Shown in pieces: positions 1 to 12,692 of a stretch of 64,000 nucleotides of DNA. This stretch comes from Inia geoffrensis (Eukaryota; Chordata; Mammalia; Artiodactyla; Iniidae). Every line of letters starts with the position of its first letter. Positions within the stretch are counted from its first letter, which is position 1. The notes beneath the pieces are model-generated. The model made no database searches. It saw only the letters and a list, made by a program, of their open reading frames with translations, and was not told where the DNA came from. The position numbers and the translations under genes were made by a program. The stretch spans positions 43,723,396-43,787,395 of the forward strand of contig CM070906.1 of assembly GCA_036417435.1 (NCBI GenBank). The letters run 5' to 3'.

Positions 1-660
1 ATACCACTTCACACTAGAAAGGCTAAAATTCAAAAGACTGTCAATACCAATACCAGAGTTGCTAAAGATCTGGAAAAAATGGCAAAAATCCAGGGTGAGA
101 TATAAAGCTATACAAAAATTTCTGACAACAGTTTACTGCTGTTGTCATGCACCTAACCCAAGACCCACCAATTTACTCTTTTGATATTTGTCCAAGAGAA
201 ATAAAAACATATGTCCATAAAAATACATATCAAAAAATATTCATACCAGCTTCATTCATAATTGCCACAATCTAGAAACAATCCAAACGTCCACCAACAG
301 AATGGAGACTCAGCATGTAATATACCTACACAAATACTACTTGGACAAAAAAAATGAACTACAAAAATATGTAACAATATGTATGAATTTCAAAAACATG
401 TTAAGCAAAAGAAACTAGAAACAAAAAAGCCTGTAATTTCTGCTTGTGTTTAGATAAAGTTCAGTAACAGGCGAAACTAACCTATGGTCATGCAAATCAG
501 ACCAGTGGATGCCTTGGCATGGGAGTGAGGTACTGACTAGAAAAGGACACAAAGGAACTTTCTAAAGAAATGCAAATATTCTATATCTTGAATGAGGTAT
601 AGATACATTTGTGTAGACATGTACACTTAAAAAATATACACTTAAGATCTGATGCTCTTC
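1..660 (+). repeat. Old L1 (L1M-type) 3' end
   Basis: The stretch follows the 3' part of an ancient L1 ORF2/3'UTR. It has 'accacttcacact', the 'cccaagagaaataaaaacatatgtcc' region in pieces, 'gtccaccaacagaatgg', and a terminal 'gtacacttaaa' motif typical of L1M 3' ends. It is strongly diverged with many indels, so it predates the other L1s here. It starts outside the window. Confidence 0.7.
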
Positions 661-1155
661 CACCTCCGTGTTCAGTGATGCCATTTTGGTAGCTTGAAAT
701 TAGACATGGTGGAAGTACTTATACATGCAAATCAGGAAATTCCAAAAATCAAGGCTTCTTTTCCTCAACAAACCATTGCCAAGATCGCTCCCTTTCAAAG
801 TGACTGGTGTTGTAACAAATAAAATGTCTGAGACTACAGGTATCCAGCCATCATATGAACTGAGCAAAAGAAATCCTATCTGTAGCAAGTGAGAGAAGAG
901 AAATAAAGGAGATACTCAAAGAAAACCAAAGATAAGAGACAGAACAAGATATCCAATAAAATTGGAAGAAGCATATCATCACTGACAGAAAGGGGATGAA
1001 AGGGAATTCCAGTTCAATGACTTTGGCTAGCTGTTGTCTTTCTAAACTCACAAAGATACCTCGGAAGACCCAGTAAAAGATGAATTTCAAAAGAATAATA
1101 CAATGTTGGCAGAATAAAGTTAACAAATGTCATTAACTATATGTCCAAAGGAGCT
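661..1155. other. Intergenic, nothing recognised
   Basis: AT-rich sequence with only short open frames. I see no exon, repeat consensus or RNA gene that I can name. Confidence 0.4.
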
Positions 1156-1345
1156 AATTCTATTTGGTAATTTTCTTCATAGCACACCTACCATTACCTG
1201 ACATAATATCATGTATTTGCTCATTTTATTGCTGTCGCCCTATTATAATTAAGGCAGAATCTCTGGCAAACCTTTCACTATAATAATGCCAGCACCTAGA
1301 CCATATCTAATACACTGTAGGTATACAGTAAGTATTAGTGGAATA
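1156..1345 (+). repeat. L2 LINE 3' end fragment
   Basis: It contains the decayed L2 tail pattern: 'agcacctag' followed by 'acactgtaggtatacagtaag' and 'gaatacatgaataaa', as in the L2 3' end ('cccagcgcctag...catagtaggcgctcaataaa'). Confidence 0.6.
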
Positions 1346-1925
1346 CATGAATAAACAAGAAAAAACAGATTTCTTATATGAAAGATGGAGTTAATGTTCT
1401 ATTCTCCAACAGGTCAGTAACTACAGAAGGAAGAAGTTTGGTCATTGATAAGGGACTAAATTTCTTCCTGCTGACTTTGAGATGTAGGCAGGATAAGCCT
1501 GGCGCAGACGTACAGAACGCAACTGACACTGGCTTTCACTTTTCAGGTCTAACAGAAGACGAACACATAAATCTTCAATATAGGTGATAAGTTATTGTCT
1601 AAAAGGAGCTTTAAGCCAACTTTTAAAAAAAATTTATTTTACTTATTTTTCTATACAGCAGGTCCTTAATAGTCATCAATTTGATAAACATCAATGTATA
1701 CATATCAATCCCAATAGCCCAATTCATCACACCACCCCCCCCATCCCCCACCACTTTCCCCCTTGGTGTCCATACGTTGGCTCTCTACATCTCTGTCTCA
1801 ATTTCTGCCCTGCAAACCAGTTCATCTGTACCATTTTTCTAGGTTCCACATATATGCATTAGCATACAATATTTGTTTTTCTCTTTCTAGCTTACTTCAC
1901 TCTATATGACAGTCTCTAGATCCAT

Positions 1926-4900
1926 CTACGTCTCAACAAATGACCCAATTTCACTCCTTTTTATGGGTGAGTAATATTCCATTGTATATATGTACCACAA
2001 TTTCTTTATCCATTCGTCTGTGAATGGGCATCTAGGTTGCTTCCATGACCTGGCTATTGTAAATGGTGCTGCAATGAACATTGGGGTACATGTGTCTTTT
2101 TGAACTATGGTTTTCTCTGGGTATATGCCCGGTAGTGGGACTGCTGGATCATATAGTGATTCTCTTTTTAGTTTTTTAAGCAACCTCCATACTGTTCTCC
2201 ATAGTGGTTGTGTCAAGTTACATTCCCACCAACAGTGCAAGAGGGTTCCCTTTTCTCCACACCCTCTCCAGCATTTGTTGTTTGTAGATTTTCTGATAAT
2301 GCCCATTCTAACTGGTGTGAGGTGATAAGTCATTTTACTTTTGCTTTGCATTTTTCTAATAATTAGTGATGTTGAGCAGCTTATCATGTGCTTCTTGGCC
2401 ATCTGTATGTCTTCTTTGAAGGAATGTCTATTTAGGTCCTCTGCCCATTTTTGGATTGGGTTGTTCGTTTTTTTCATATTGAGCTGCATGAGCTCTTTAT
2501 ATATTTTGGAGATTAATCCTTTGTCCATTGATTTGTTTGCAAATATTTTCTCCCATTCTGAGGGCTGGTTTTTTTGTTTTGTTTATGGTTTCCTTTGCTG
2601 TTCAAAAGCTTTGAAGTTTCATTAGGTCCCATTTGTTTATTTTTGTTTTTATTTCCATTACTCTAAGAGGTGGATCAAAAAAGATCTTGCTGTGATTTAT
2701 GTCAAAGAGTGTCTTTCCTATGCTTTCCTCTAAGAGTTTTATAGTGTCCGGTCTTACATTTAGGTCTCAAGTCCATTTTGAGTTTATTTTTGTGTATGGT
2801 GTTAGGGAGTGTTCTAATTTCATTCTTTTACATGTACCTGTCCAGTTTTCCCAGCACCATTTACTGTCTTTTCTCCATTTTATATCCTTGCCTCCTTTGC
2901 CATAGATTAGTTGACCATAGGTGCATGGGTATATCTCTGGGCTTTCTATCTTGTTCCATTGATCTATGTTTCTGTTTTTGTGCCAGTACCACATTGTCTT
3001 GATGACTATAGTTTTATAGTATAGTCTGAAGTCAGGGAGTCTGATTCCTCCAGCTCTGTTTGTTCCCTCAAGACTGCTCTGGCTATTCAGGATCTTTTGT
3101 GTCTCTATACAAATTTTAAGATTTTTTGTTCTAGTTCCATAAAAAAATGCCATTGGTAATTTGATAGGGATTGCATTACATATGTAAATTGCTTTGGGTA
3201 GTATAGTCATTTTCACAGTATTGATTCTTCCAATCCAAGAACATGGTATATCTCTCCATCTGTTGGTATCATCTTTAATTTCTTTCATCAGTGTCTTACA
3301 GTTTTCTGCATACAGGTCTTCTGTCTACCTAGGTAGGTTTATTCCTAGGCATTTTATTCTTTTTGTTGCCATGATAAATGGGAGTGTTTACTTAATTTCT
3401 TTTTCAGATTTTTCATCATTAGTGTATAGGAATGCAAGAGATTTCTGTGCATTAATTTTGTATCCTGCTACTCTACCAAATTCATTGATTAGCTCTAGGA
3501 GTTTTCTGATGTCATATTTAGGATTCTCTATGTATAGCATCATGTCATCTGCAAACAGTGAAAGTTTTACTTCTACTTTTCCAATTTGAATTCCTTTTAT
3601 TTTTCTTCTCTGATTGCTGTGGCTAGGACTTCCAAAGCTATGTTGAATAATAGTGGTGAGGATGGACATCCTTGTCTTGTTCCTGATCTTAGAGGAAATG
3701 TTTTCAGTTTTTCACCATTAAGAATGATGTTTGCTGTGGGTTTGTCGTATATGGCCTTTATTATGTTGATGTAGGTTCCCTCTATGTCCACTTTCTGGAG
3801 AGTTTTTATCATAAATGGGTATTGAATTTTGTCAAAAGCTTTTTCTGCATCTATTGAGGTGATCATACGGTTTTCAATTCTTTAATTTGTTAATATGGTT
3901 TATCACATTGATCGATTTCTGCAAACTGAAGAGTCCTTGCATCTCTGGGAAAAATCCCACTTGATCATGGTGTATGATCCTTTTAATGAGTTTTTGGATT
4001 CTGTTTGCTAGTATTTTGTTGAGGATCTTTGCATCTATATTCATCAGTGTTATTGGTCTGTAATCTTTTTTTGTAGTATCTTTGTCTGATTTTGGTATCA
4101 GGGTGATGGTGGCCTCTTAGAAAGAGTTTGGGAGTGTTCCTTCCTCTGCAAATTTTTGGAAGAGTTTGAGATGGATGGGTGTAACCTGTTCTCTAAATGT
4201 TTGATAGAATTCACCTGTGAATCCATCTGGTCCTGGACTTTTGTTTGTTGGAAGATTTTTAGTGACAGTTTCAACTTCATTACTTGTGATTGGTCTGTTC
4301 ATATTTTCTATTTCTTCCTGGTTCAGTCTTGGAAGGTTATACCTTTCTAAGAATTTGTCCATGCCTTCCAGGTTGTCCAATTTATTGGCATTGAGTTGCT
4401 TGTAGTAGTCTCTTAGGATGCTTTGTATTTCTCCCATGTCTATTGTAACTTCTCCTTTTTCATTTCTAATTTTATTGATTTGAGTCCTCTCCCTCTTTTT
4501 CTTGATGAGTCTAGCTAATGGTTTATCAATTTTGTTTATCTTCTCAAAGAACCAGCATTCAGCTTTACTGATCTTTGCTACTGTTTTCTTTGTTTCTATT
4601 TCATTTATTTTTGCTCTGATCTTTATACTTTCTTTCCTTCTGCTAACTTTGGGTTTTGTTTGTTCTTCTTTCTCTAGTTCCTTTAGGTGTAAAGTTAGAT
4701 TGTTTACTTGAGATTTTTCTTGTTTCTTGAAGTAGGCTTGTATAGCTATAAACTTCCCTCTTAGAATTGCTTTTGCTGCATCCCATAGATTTTGGATCGT
4801 CCTGTTTTCATTGTCATTTGTCTCTAGGTATTTTTTGATTCCCTCTTTATTTCTTCAGTGATCTCTTGGTTATTTAGTAACATATTGTTTAGCCTCCATG

Positions 4901-5604
4901 TGTTTGTGTTTTTTAAGGTTTTTTACCCTGTAATTAATTTCTAATCTCATAGCGTTGTGGTCAGAAAAGATGCTTGATATGATTTCAATTTTCTTAAATT
5001 TACTGTGGCTTGATTTGTGACCCAAGATGTGATCTATCCTGGAGAATGTTCCGTGTGCACTTGAGAAGAAAGTGTAATCTGCTGTTTCTGGATGGAATGT
5101 CCTATAAATATCAATTAAATCTATCTGGTCTATTGTGTCATTTAAAGCTTGTGTTTCCTTATTAATTTTCAGTTTGGATGATCTGTCCATTGGTGTAAGT
5201 GAGGTGTTAAATTTCCCCTCTATTATTGTGTTACTGTTGATTTCATCTTTTATAGCTGTTAGCAGTTGCCTTATGTATTGAGGTGCTCCTATGTTGGGTG
5301 CATATATATTTATAATTGTTATATCTTCTTCTTGGATTGATCCCTTGATCATTATGTAGTGTCCTTCCTTGTCTCTTGTAACATTCTTTATTTTAAAGTT
5401 TCTTTTATCTGATATGAGTATTGCTACTCCAGCTTTCTTTTGATTTCTATTTGCATGGAATATCTTTTTCCATCCCCGCACTTTCAGTCTGTATGTGTCC
5501 CTAGGTCTGAAGTGGGTCTCCTGTAGACAACATATAGATGGGTGTTGTTTTTGTTTCCATTCAGCAAGCCTGTGTCTTTTGGTTGTAGCATTTAATCCGT
5601 TCAC
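1926..5604 (-). pseudogene. L1 ORF2 (endonuclease/reverse transcriptase), broken
   Basis: ORF2p nicks target DNA and reverse-transcribes L1 RNA. An open block at 4870-5604 encodes the APE-like endonuclease domain, with 'CCLQETHF' near its start and 'SRIDHILGH' and 'SDHNAM' near its end. Further blocks cover the reverse transcriptase: 4117-4437 (with '[15 protein letters not shown]'), 3597-3866 ('DAEKAFDK'), and 3388-3669 with the catalytic 'FADDM' motif intact. Blocks at 2767-3288 and 1926-2528 cover the C-terminal part, including the cysteine-bearing 'CWECN' region. The blocks lie in different frames with stops between them, so no full protein can be made. The first ATG-proximal residues may extend slightly upstream of 5604. 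Confidence 0.92.
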
Positions 5605-5671
5605 GATTAAGGTAATTAAACATGTTTTGGGTTTGTTTTTGTAGGTTCTTTTCTTCTCTTGTATTTCCCAT

Positions 5672-6839
5672 TTAGAGAAGTTCCTTTAGCATTTGTTGTA
5701 GAGCTGGTTTGGTGGTGATAAATTCTCTTAGTTTGTTTTTTTTTTTTTTTGCCTTACGCAGGCCTCTCACTGTTGTGGCCTCTCCTGTTGTGGAGCACAG
5801 GCTCCGGCCATGCAGGCTCAGTGGCCATGGCTCACGGGCCCAGCCACTCCACGGCATGTGGGATCTCCCAGACCAGGGCACGAACCTGCGTCCCCTGCAT
5901 CGGCAGGCAGACTCTCATCCACTGCGCCACCAGGGAAGCCTGAATTCTCTTAGCTTTTGCTTGTCTGTAAAGCTCTTGATTTCTCCATCGAATCTGAATG
6001 AGATGCTTGCTAGGTAGAGTAATCTTGGTTGTAAGTTCTTTCCTTTCATCACTTTAAGTGTATCACGCCACTCCCTTCTGGCTTATAGAGTTTCTGCTGA
6101 GAAATCAGCTGTTAACCTCATGGGAGTTCCCTTGTATGTTATTTGTCATTTTTCCTTGCTGCTTTCAATAATTTTCTTTGTCTTTAATTTTTGCCAATTT
6201 GATAACTATGTGCCTCGGCATCTTTCTCCTTGGCATCTTTATCCTGTATGGGACTCTCTGCACTTCCTGGACTTGGGTGGCTATTTCCTTTCCCATGTTA
6301 GGGAAGTTTTTGACTATAATCTCTGCAAATATTTTCTTGGGTCCTTTCTCTCTCTCTTCTCCTTCTGGGACCCCTATAATGCAAATGTTGTTGCGTTTAA
6401 TGTTGTCCCAGAGGTCTCTTAGGGTGTCTTCATTTCTTTTCATTCTTTTTTCTTTATTCTGCTCTGCAGCAGTGAATTCCACCATTCTGTCTCCCAGGTC
6501 ACTTATCCATTCTTCTGCCTCAGTTATTCTGCTATTGATTCCTTCTAGTGTAGTTTTCATTTCAGTTATTTTATTGTTCATCTCTGTTTGTTTGTTCTTC
6601 AATTCTTCTAGGTCTTTGTTAAACATTTCTTGCATCTTCTCCATCTTTGCCTCCATTCTTTTTCCTAGTTCCTGGATCATCTTCACTGTCATTATTCTGA
6701 ATTCTTTTTCTGGAAGGTTGCCTATCTCCACTTCATTTAGTTGTTTTTGTGGGGTTTTATCTTGTTCCTTCATCTGGTACATAACCCTCTGCCTTTTCAT
6801 CTTGTCTCTCTCTCTCTGTGAATGTGGTTTTTGTTCCAC
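5672..6839 (-). pseudogene. L1 ORF1 (RNA-binding protein), broken and SINE-interrupted
   Basis: ORF1p is the trimeric RNA chaperone that coats L1 RNA. A 224-codon open block (6165-6839) shows the basic N-terminus, a long heptad-rich coiled coil (about residues 55-120: 'KRMEAKMEKMQEMFNKDL') and the start of the RRM with 'NICIIGVPEGEE'. The frame is lost near 6165 by a small indel where 'KIKDKE' should continue. Out-of-frame C-terminal-domain sequence follows, down to the 'ITTKPALQQMLKELL' end at about 5672-5730. A CHR SINE (5736-5941) splits that C-terminal part. Confidence 0.9.
5736..5941 (-). mobile_element. CHR-type tRNA-derived SINE in L1 ORF1
   Basis: On the minus strand it has the head 'ggcttccctggtggcgcag', a B-box-like region, the 'tggctgggcccgtgagccatggcc' middle, and a poly(A) tail (poly-T at 5736-5750). 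The host sequence AATTCTCTTAG is repeated on each side (5720-5731 and 5943-5953), which is the target-site duplication and shows insertion after the host L1. Confidence 0.93.
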
Positions 6840-7614
6840 AGGCTTCAGGATTGTAGTTCTTCTTGCTTCTGCTGTCTGCCCTCTGGTGGATAAGGCTCTC
6901 TAAGAGGCTTGTGCAAGTTTCCTGATGGGAGGGACTGGTGGTGGGTAGAGCTGACTGTTGCTCTGGTGGGCAAAGCTCAGTAAAACTTTAATCTGCTTGA
7001 CTGCTGATGTGTGGGGCTGGGCTCCCTCCCTGTTGGTTGTTTGGCCTGAGGTGACCCAACACTGGAGCCTACCTGGGCTCTTTGGTGGGGCTAATGGCAG
7101 ACTCTGGGAGGGCTCACGCCAAGGAGTACTTCCCAGAAGTTCTGCTGCCAGTGTCCCTGTCCCCACAGTGAGCCACAGCCACCACCTGCCTCTGCAGGAG
7201 ACCCTCCAACACTAGCAGGTTGGTCTGGTTCAGTCTCCCCTGGAGTCATTGCTCCTTCCACTGGGTCCCAATGCTCACACTACTTTGTGTGTGCCCTCCA
7301 AGAGTGGAGTCTCTGTTTCCCCCAGTCCTGTCGAAGTCCTGCAGTCAAATCCCACTAGCCCTCAAAGTCTGATTCTCTAGGAATTCCTCCTCCCGTTGCC
7401 GGACCCCCAGGTTGGGAACCTGATGTGGAGCCCAGAACCTTCACTCCAGTGGGTCGGTGGGGTATCTTTTTCGGTGAGTTCCAGTGTCTTCCTGTCGATG
7501 ACTGTCCAGCAGCTAGTTGTGATTCTGGTGTTCTTGCAAGAGGGAGTGAGAACACATCCTTCTACTCCACCATCTTGGTTCCTAATCCCCCTAAGCCAAC
7601 TTTTTAGTTCATTT

Positions 7615-8384
7615 TTATTTTATTTGTCCTTTTATCCTTAAAGAGAGCTTTGGGAGACCCATATCCACCCAAGCCTAAGTTTATTATTTTATTCAATTAA
7701 AGAGAAAACATTCTGAGCATACATTGATGTGAGAAAAGAGCTATCAAGTGATTCACTGAAGGAAATTTTTAACAACAAAGAATAGGAGAAAGCACAAAGA
7801 CTCATAAAATTACTCATTTTCAGTGAACTCTGGAGAATGCAGACCACAAAAGAATCACTGATTTTGCTAATTTGGTCTTATGCCCAAAGTGGTAAGATCT
7901 TGTTTTAAAGTAGCCTATCATTTTCATTAGCCTCAAGTAAGATTGTTAACATTCACTCAAGGATAACTTCACTCTCTTACAAAGAGAGAATCAAAACCTG
8001 AGAAAAAGTGAAGTTCCCAAATTTCCAAACAATGTGGAACAAGTTCAGTATTTCCTATTCCTCACTTCCAATGTAATCACCTCCATAGAAAATCCCTCAA
8101 TAAAAAGAAATCTACTCAAAAAATGATTATCTTCACTGACCCCAAGCTATGCTTTTGTTGTAATTTGTTTTCACTAAAGATATCAATGTCTCCCTGAAGA
8201 AAAACTGCCTCGAGAAAAAATGAGAAGAACTTAGAATGGAATTTTTTCATCATGAATAAATAATCTTATATTGAAAATATAACTTTCCTGGGCAATGTGC
8301 AGATTTTGTTATTTAATGGTGCTTTTCATATAAACTCAATGGAGATGGGGGAAAATGTAGATCGTTTAGAATGTGTTCAAACTT
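7615..8384. other. Intergenic, nothing recognised
   Basis: AT-rich unique-looking DNA between two L1 copies. I see no repeat or coding signal I can support. Confidence 0.4.
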
Positions 8385-9676
8385 AAATGACTATCAGTTT
8401 AAAACAAGTACATATAGATATAGGACAACATATATGAAGCCCATGGTAACCACAAATCAAAAATCCACAATGGATACACAAGAAATGGAGAGAAAGAAAC
8501 ACAAGAATACCGCTGAATAAAATCATCAAACCACAGGGAAGAAACCAAAAGAGTAAAGAACAGGGAAGAAATACAAAAGACAATGAGAAAACAAGTAACA
8601 AAATGGCAATAAGTACATACCTATTAATAATCACTTTAAATGTCAATGGAAGAAATGCTCCAAACAAAAGACACAGGGTAGATGATTAGATAAAAAAGAA
8701 GACCCATCTATATGCTGCCTACAAGGGACTCACTTCAGACTTAAAGACACACACAGACTGAAAGGGAAAGAATGGGAAAATATATTTCACACAAACATAA
8801 ATGATGAGAAAATGGGGGTAGAGATACTCATATCAGACAAAGTAGATTTTAAAACAAATAAAACAAAGAAGGGCATTATATAATGATGAAGGGATCAATA
8901 CAAGAAGCGGATATAATGTTTGTTAACATATATGAACCTAATATAGGAGCATCTAAATATATAAAGCAAATATTAATGAATATAAAGGGAGGAAATGACA
9001 ATAATAGTAGCAGTCCTTAACACCCCACTTACATCAATGGACAGATCATCCAGACAGAAAATCAATAAAGCAACAGTGGCCTTAAATGACACATGAGACC
9101 AGCTGGACTTAATAGTTATCTACAGGACATTCCATCCAAAAACAGGAGAATACATATTCTTTTCAAGTGCACGTGGAACATTCTCCAAAATACATAACAT
9201 GCTATGTCACAAAACAAGTCTGAACAAATTTAAGAGAACGTAAATTATATAAAGCATTTTTTCTGACCAAAACAGTATAAAATAAGAAATCAGTAACAGG
9301 AAGAAAAACAGGAAAATCACAAACACGTGGAGACCAAATGACTTGCAACTAAAAAAACCAAAGGTACAATGAAGAAAACAAAGAGGAAATCCGAAAACAC
9401 TTTGATACAAATGAAGATAAAAATACAACTTTCCAAAATCTATGGGACTTAGCAAAAGCAGTTCTAAGATAGAAGTTTATAGTGATACAGGCCTACCTCA
9501 AGAAACAAGAAAAATTCAAATAAACAACCTAACCTACCATCTAAAATAATTAGAAAAAGAAGAACAAACAAAGCCTAAGGTCAGCAATAGAAAGGAAACA
9601 GTAAAGATCAAAGAGGAAAATGATAAAATAGAGCCTAAAAACACAATAGAAAAGATTAGCAAAACAAAGATGTGGG

Positions 9677-10090
9677 TTTTTTTTTCCTCCTTATATCTCT
9701 TTATTCTTTTCATGCCTGTTTCCAGTTAGTATACAAATACAGAGAGAGACAAAATTCATGTGTAAGCAGGATTGTAGGGATATAAGGATTTTAAAATGAG
9801 ATTTTTAAAGAAAATGAGGGTTCCCTTAAACAATTCATTTGTTTTAGTACTATTTTTTGTTACAGAAAAAAGATTTTTAAAAGTTGGCCACATTTTTAAA
9901 ATGTAGTGTTTCCTATTTTTTAATATTACTAAATGTTCCCAGGCTATATGAATATTAGACTTTTTTTGAATTTTATTTATTTTTTTTATACAGCAGGTTC
10001 TTATTAGTTATCCATTTTATATGTATTAGTATATATATGTCAACCCCAATCTCCCAATTCATCACACCACCACCACCGTCCCTGTCACTT
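9677..10090 (-). mobile_element. L1 3' end with probable 3'-transduced flank, nested in L1
   Basis: On the minus strand the order is: a 130-base L1 3'UTR end (10090 to about 9960, the same sequence as the 3' end at 1630-1750), an A-rich junction, and about 270 bases not belonging to L1. These end in AATAAA (9700-9705) 14 bases before an A9 tail (9677-9685). It interrupts the host L1 exactly between 'aaagatgtgg' and 'ttttttgaaaagataaac'. This layout is what read-through of the weak L1 polyadenylation signal produces. I did not find a clear target-site duplication, so a small target deletion is possible. Confidence 0.65.
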
Positions 10091-12667
10091 TTTTGAAAAG
10101 ATAAACAAAGTTGATAAGCCTTTAGTCAGGCTTATTAAGAAAAAGAGAGGACCCAAATAAACAAAATAAGAAGTGAAAGTGGAGAAATTACAACTGATAT
10201 CACAGAAATACAAAAAAAAAATCATAAGAGAATACTACAAACAGTTACATGACAAAATATTGGACAACTTAGAAGAAATGGATAAATTCCTAGAAACATA
10301 TAATCTTCCGATACTGAATCAGGAAAAATAGACAATCTGAACAGACTGATCACTAGTAGTGAAATTGAATCAGTAATCAACAAACTCCCAGCAAACGTTA
10401 AGTCCAGGAGCAAATGGTTGCACAGGGGAATTCTACCAAACATATAAAAAAGAGCTATTACCTATTTTTCTCAAAGTATTCCAAAAACTTGAAGAGGAGT
10501 GTACACTACCAAAATCATTCTATGAGGCCACTATTTTACCCTGATACCAAAACCAGAAAAGGACATTACAAAAAAAGCCTACAGGCCAATATCTCTGATG
10601 AATATAGATAGAAAAATCCTCAACAAAATATTAGCAAAACAACTTTAACAATAACCAAGTGGGATTTATTCCAGGATGCAAGGATAATTCATCATCTACA
10701 AATTGATCACTGTGATACACCACATTAACAAAAGGATAAAAATCACATGATCAACTTAATAGATGGAGAAAAGGCATTTGACAAAATTCCACATCCATTC
10801 ATGATAAAAACTCTCATCAAGGTTGATATACGGGGAACATGTCTACATATCTCAACATAATAAAAGCCATGTATGACAAACCCACAGCTAAGGTCATACT
10901 CAATGTTGAAATGGTGAAAGCTTTTCCTCTAAAATCAGGAACAAGACAGGGATGTGCACTCTCACAACCTTTATTTAACATAATAGTGGAAATCCTTGCC
11001 ACAGCAATCAGACAAGAATAAGAAATAAAAGGCACCCAAATGGGAAGAAAAAAAGTAAAACTTGTAACTGTTTACAGATGGCATCATACTATATATGGAA
11101 CACCCTAAAGTCTCCACCAAACAGCTATTAGAACTAAAAAAATAAATTTAGAAAAGTTGCAGGATAAAAGATTAATATACAGAAATCTGTTGCTTTTCTA
11201 CACACTAAAAATGAACTATCAGAAAGAGAAAGCAAGAAAACAATCCCGTTTAAAATAGCATCAAAAAGAATAAAACACCTAGGAGTAGACTTATCCAAGA
11301 AGTTGAAAGACTTATATTCTGAAAACTATGAAAAGCTGGTGAAGGAAACTGAAGATGACACAAAGAAATAGAAAGATATCCCATGTTCATGGGTTGGAAG
11401 AATCAACATTGTTAAAATGGTCATACTTCCCAAAGCGATCTACAGATTTAATGCAATCCCTATCAAAATATCCACAACATTTTTCACAGAACTAGAATAA
11501 ATAATCCTAAAATTTACATGGAACCACAAAAAAAAAAAGAAAAAAGAAAAAAGAAAATGTCTAAGCAATCCTGAGAACAAAGAAGAAAGCTGGAGGTATA
11601 AACCTCCCAGACCTCAGACTGTACTACAAAATGACAGTCATCAATACAGTATAATACTGGCACAAAAATAGCCACATAGTTCAATGGAACAGAATAGAGA
11701 GCCCAGAAATAAGCCCTTGCACTTTTGGTCAATTAATCTATGACAAAGGAGACAAGAATATACAATGGGGAAGACAGTCTCCTCTATAAACTGTGCTGGG
11801 AAAACTGGACAGCTACATGTAAGAGAATGAAATTAGAACATTCTCTAATACCATATACAAAAATAAACTCAAAATGGATTAAAGTCCTAAATGTAAGACC
11901 AGATACTGTACAACTCCTGGAACAAAACACAGGTAGAACACTCTTTGCCATAAATTGTAGCAATATTTTTGGGATCTGTCTCCCAAGGCAAAGGAAACAA
12001 AAGCAAAAATAAACAAATTGGACCTAATTAAATTTAAAAGCTTTTGCACAGCAAGGGAAAACCACTGACAAAATGAAAAGGCAACCTACTGAATGGGAGA
12101 AAATATTTGCAAATAATACAACAAATAAGGTGTTAATATCCAAAAATATATAAACAGCTCATAGAAATCAATATCAAAAAAGCAAACAAAGCAAACAGCC
12201 CAATTTAAAAAATGGGCACAAGACCTAAATAGACATTTTTCCAAAGAAAATACACAAGTGGCCAACAGGTACATGAAAAGATGCTCAGCATCACTAATCA
12301 CCAGAGAAATGCAAATCAAAACCACAATGAAATATCACCTCACAACTTGTCAAAATGGCTATCATCAAAAAGTCTACAAATAACAAATATTGGTGACGAT
12401 GTGGAGAAAAGGGAACTCTTGTACACCATTGGTAGGAATGTAAACTGGTGCATCCACTATGGAAAACACTATGAAGGTTCCTCAAAAAACTAAAAAGCAA
12501 ACTACCATGTGACCCAGAAATTCTACTCCTGGGTATATTTCTGAAGAAAACAAAAACACGAATTCAAGAAAGATATATGTACCCCAATGTTCATAGCAGC
12601 ATTATTTACAATAGCCAAGATAAGGAAGCAACCTAAGTGACCATCAGGAGATGAATGGACAAGAAGA

Positions 12668-12692
12668 TGTGTGTGTGTGTGTGTGTGTGTGT
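12668..12692. repeat. (TG)n microsatellite
   Basis: Uninterrupted GT repeat inside the L1 3' region, replacing the usual 'gatgtggtacatatatac' stretch. Confidence 0.95.

Larger units (their letters stand above)
1625..7601 (-). mobile_element. Near full-length LINE-1, minus strand
   Basis: The element runs from a 5' end near 7601 ('accaagatggtggagtagaagg' on the minus strand, including a YY1-like AAGATGG at 7570-7576) to an A-rich 3' end at 1625. The same 13-base target-site duplication TAAGCCAACTTTT sits at 1612-1624 and 7602-7614, which fixes both borders. Order on the minus strand is a GC-richer 5'UTR (about 6900-7601), ORF1, ORF2 and 3'UTR. A CHR SINE interrupts ORF1. Both ORFs carry stops and frameshifts, so the copy is dead. 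The exact TSD and nearly complete length imply a fairly young insertion. Confidence 0.95.

Noticed and set aside
1378..1587. 69-codon open frame before the first L1
   Set aside because: Composition and lack of exon signals point to chance.
2107..3774. Many plus-strand open frames of 60-130 codons
   Set aside because: They are antisense shadows of the minus-strand L1 ORF2.
6178..6903. 241-codon plus-strand open frame
   Set aside because: Antisense to L1 ORF1. The serine/leucine/phenylalanine-rich product is the mirror of a lysine/glutamate-rich coiled coil.
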